Shown here: in pieces, positions 63,792 through 64,000 of the stretch
How positions within the stretch are numbered: position 1 is the first letter of the stretch
Layout of the letters: each line of letters begins with the position of its first letter
Origin: Microbulbifer sp. ALW1
Lineage (GTDB): Bacteria; Pseudomonadota; Gammaproteobacteria; Pseudomonadales; Cellvibrionaceae
Direction of reading: 5' to 3'
Assembly: GCF_009903625.1 (NCBI RefSeq)
Contig: NZ_CP047569.1
Location: 1,768,501-1,832,500, forward strand
DNA: 64,000 nucleotides
Notes under the pieces: model-generated
Databases searched by the model: none
Told to the model about the DNA's origin: nothing
What the model saw: only the letters and a program-made list of their open reading frames with translations
Position numbers and translations under genes: made by a program

Positions 63792-64000
63792 TCAGGCGAT
63801 CGCGGCTTGTTCTTGCGGTGTGGCCTGGCGCAGGTCCGATACCTGGCCGTCCACGATCTGGATATTGCGGTGCGCACGGCGGGCAAGATCCGGGTCGTGG
63901 GTTACCATGACGATGGTCGTGCCCCATTCGTTGACGAATTCCAGCAGCTCCATGACCTGCCTGGCCATCAGTGAGTCCAGGTTACCGGTGGGTTCGTCCG
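63792..64000 (-). CDS. ABC transporter ATP-binding protein, C-terminal part (cut by window)
   Basis: The minus-strand frame from 64000 to the TGA at 63792 reads DEPTGNLDS (Walker B end and D-loop), then [16 protein letters not shown] (H-loop His) and a short tail ending EQAAIA. This is the end of a MacB/LolD-type ATPase. The gene start is outside the window. Twelve nt separate it from the first permease. Confidence 0.92.
   Translation of the reverse strand, partial: DEPTGNLDSLMARQVMELLEFVNEWGTTIVMVTHDPDLARRAHRNIQIVDGQVSDLRQATPQEQAAIA

Overview
The window is a piece of a marine-type gammaproteobacterial chromosome. The TonB-dependent receptor load, the gene order yebC-ruvCAB-ybgC-tolQRAB-pal-cpoB-queEC-tRNA-Lys-nadA and the sortase pair of marine proteobacteria fit Cellvibrionales, most like Microbulbifer. 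That placement is inferred from protein content, not from a marker-gene comparison. Coding DNA is fairly GC-rich. The clear exceptions are the AT-rich stretch at about 890-2265 and the AT-rich leader at 4985-5421.

Region 1 (1-17.5 kb) is mostly a minus-strand array of four large TonB-dependent receptors with a MarC-type membrane protein between the first two. The array ends with a FecI-like sigma factor, a FecR-like anti-sigma factor and a receptor with an STN signalling domain, which together form a surface-signalling module. A 60-bp relic of a receptor 3' end with a duplicated terminator lies at 764-889, and the AT-rich insert next to it carries one secreted orphan gene.

Region 2 (17.5-27.2 kb, plus strand) holds dnaX (with a well-formed -1 frameshift signal for gamma), ybaB, recR, rnd, ycgL, ycgN, two uncharacterised membrane proteins and a MoxR ATPase/VWA (CoxE-like) pair. 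A 114-bp nested palindromic element separates the members of that pair.

Region 3 (27.3-45.6 kb) is core housekeeping: proS and an HU protein with a histone-like tail on the minus strand, then fmdB-type zinc ribbon, aspS, yebC, ruvCAB, ybgC-tolQRAB-pal-cpoB, queE, queC, two identical tRNA-Lys genes and nadA on the plus strand. A second, inverted copy of the palindromic element lies between the convergent nadA and bepA-like genes.

Region 4 (45.7-58.5 kb, plus strand) holds a TusA-like protein, a PerM/AI-2E family permease, purC, a VIT-VWA sortase substrate overlapping its dedicated sortase, aceE-aceF behind a long leader with a GntR-type palindrome, and three small lipoproteins sharing a cysteine-spacing module.

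Region 5 (58.5-64 kb, minus strand) is a MacB/FtsX-type ABC exporter (partial ATPase and two permeases) followed by an NtrC-type response regulator and its histidine kinase. No CRISPR array, insertion sequence, prophage gene or rRNA was seen.
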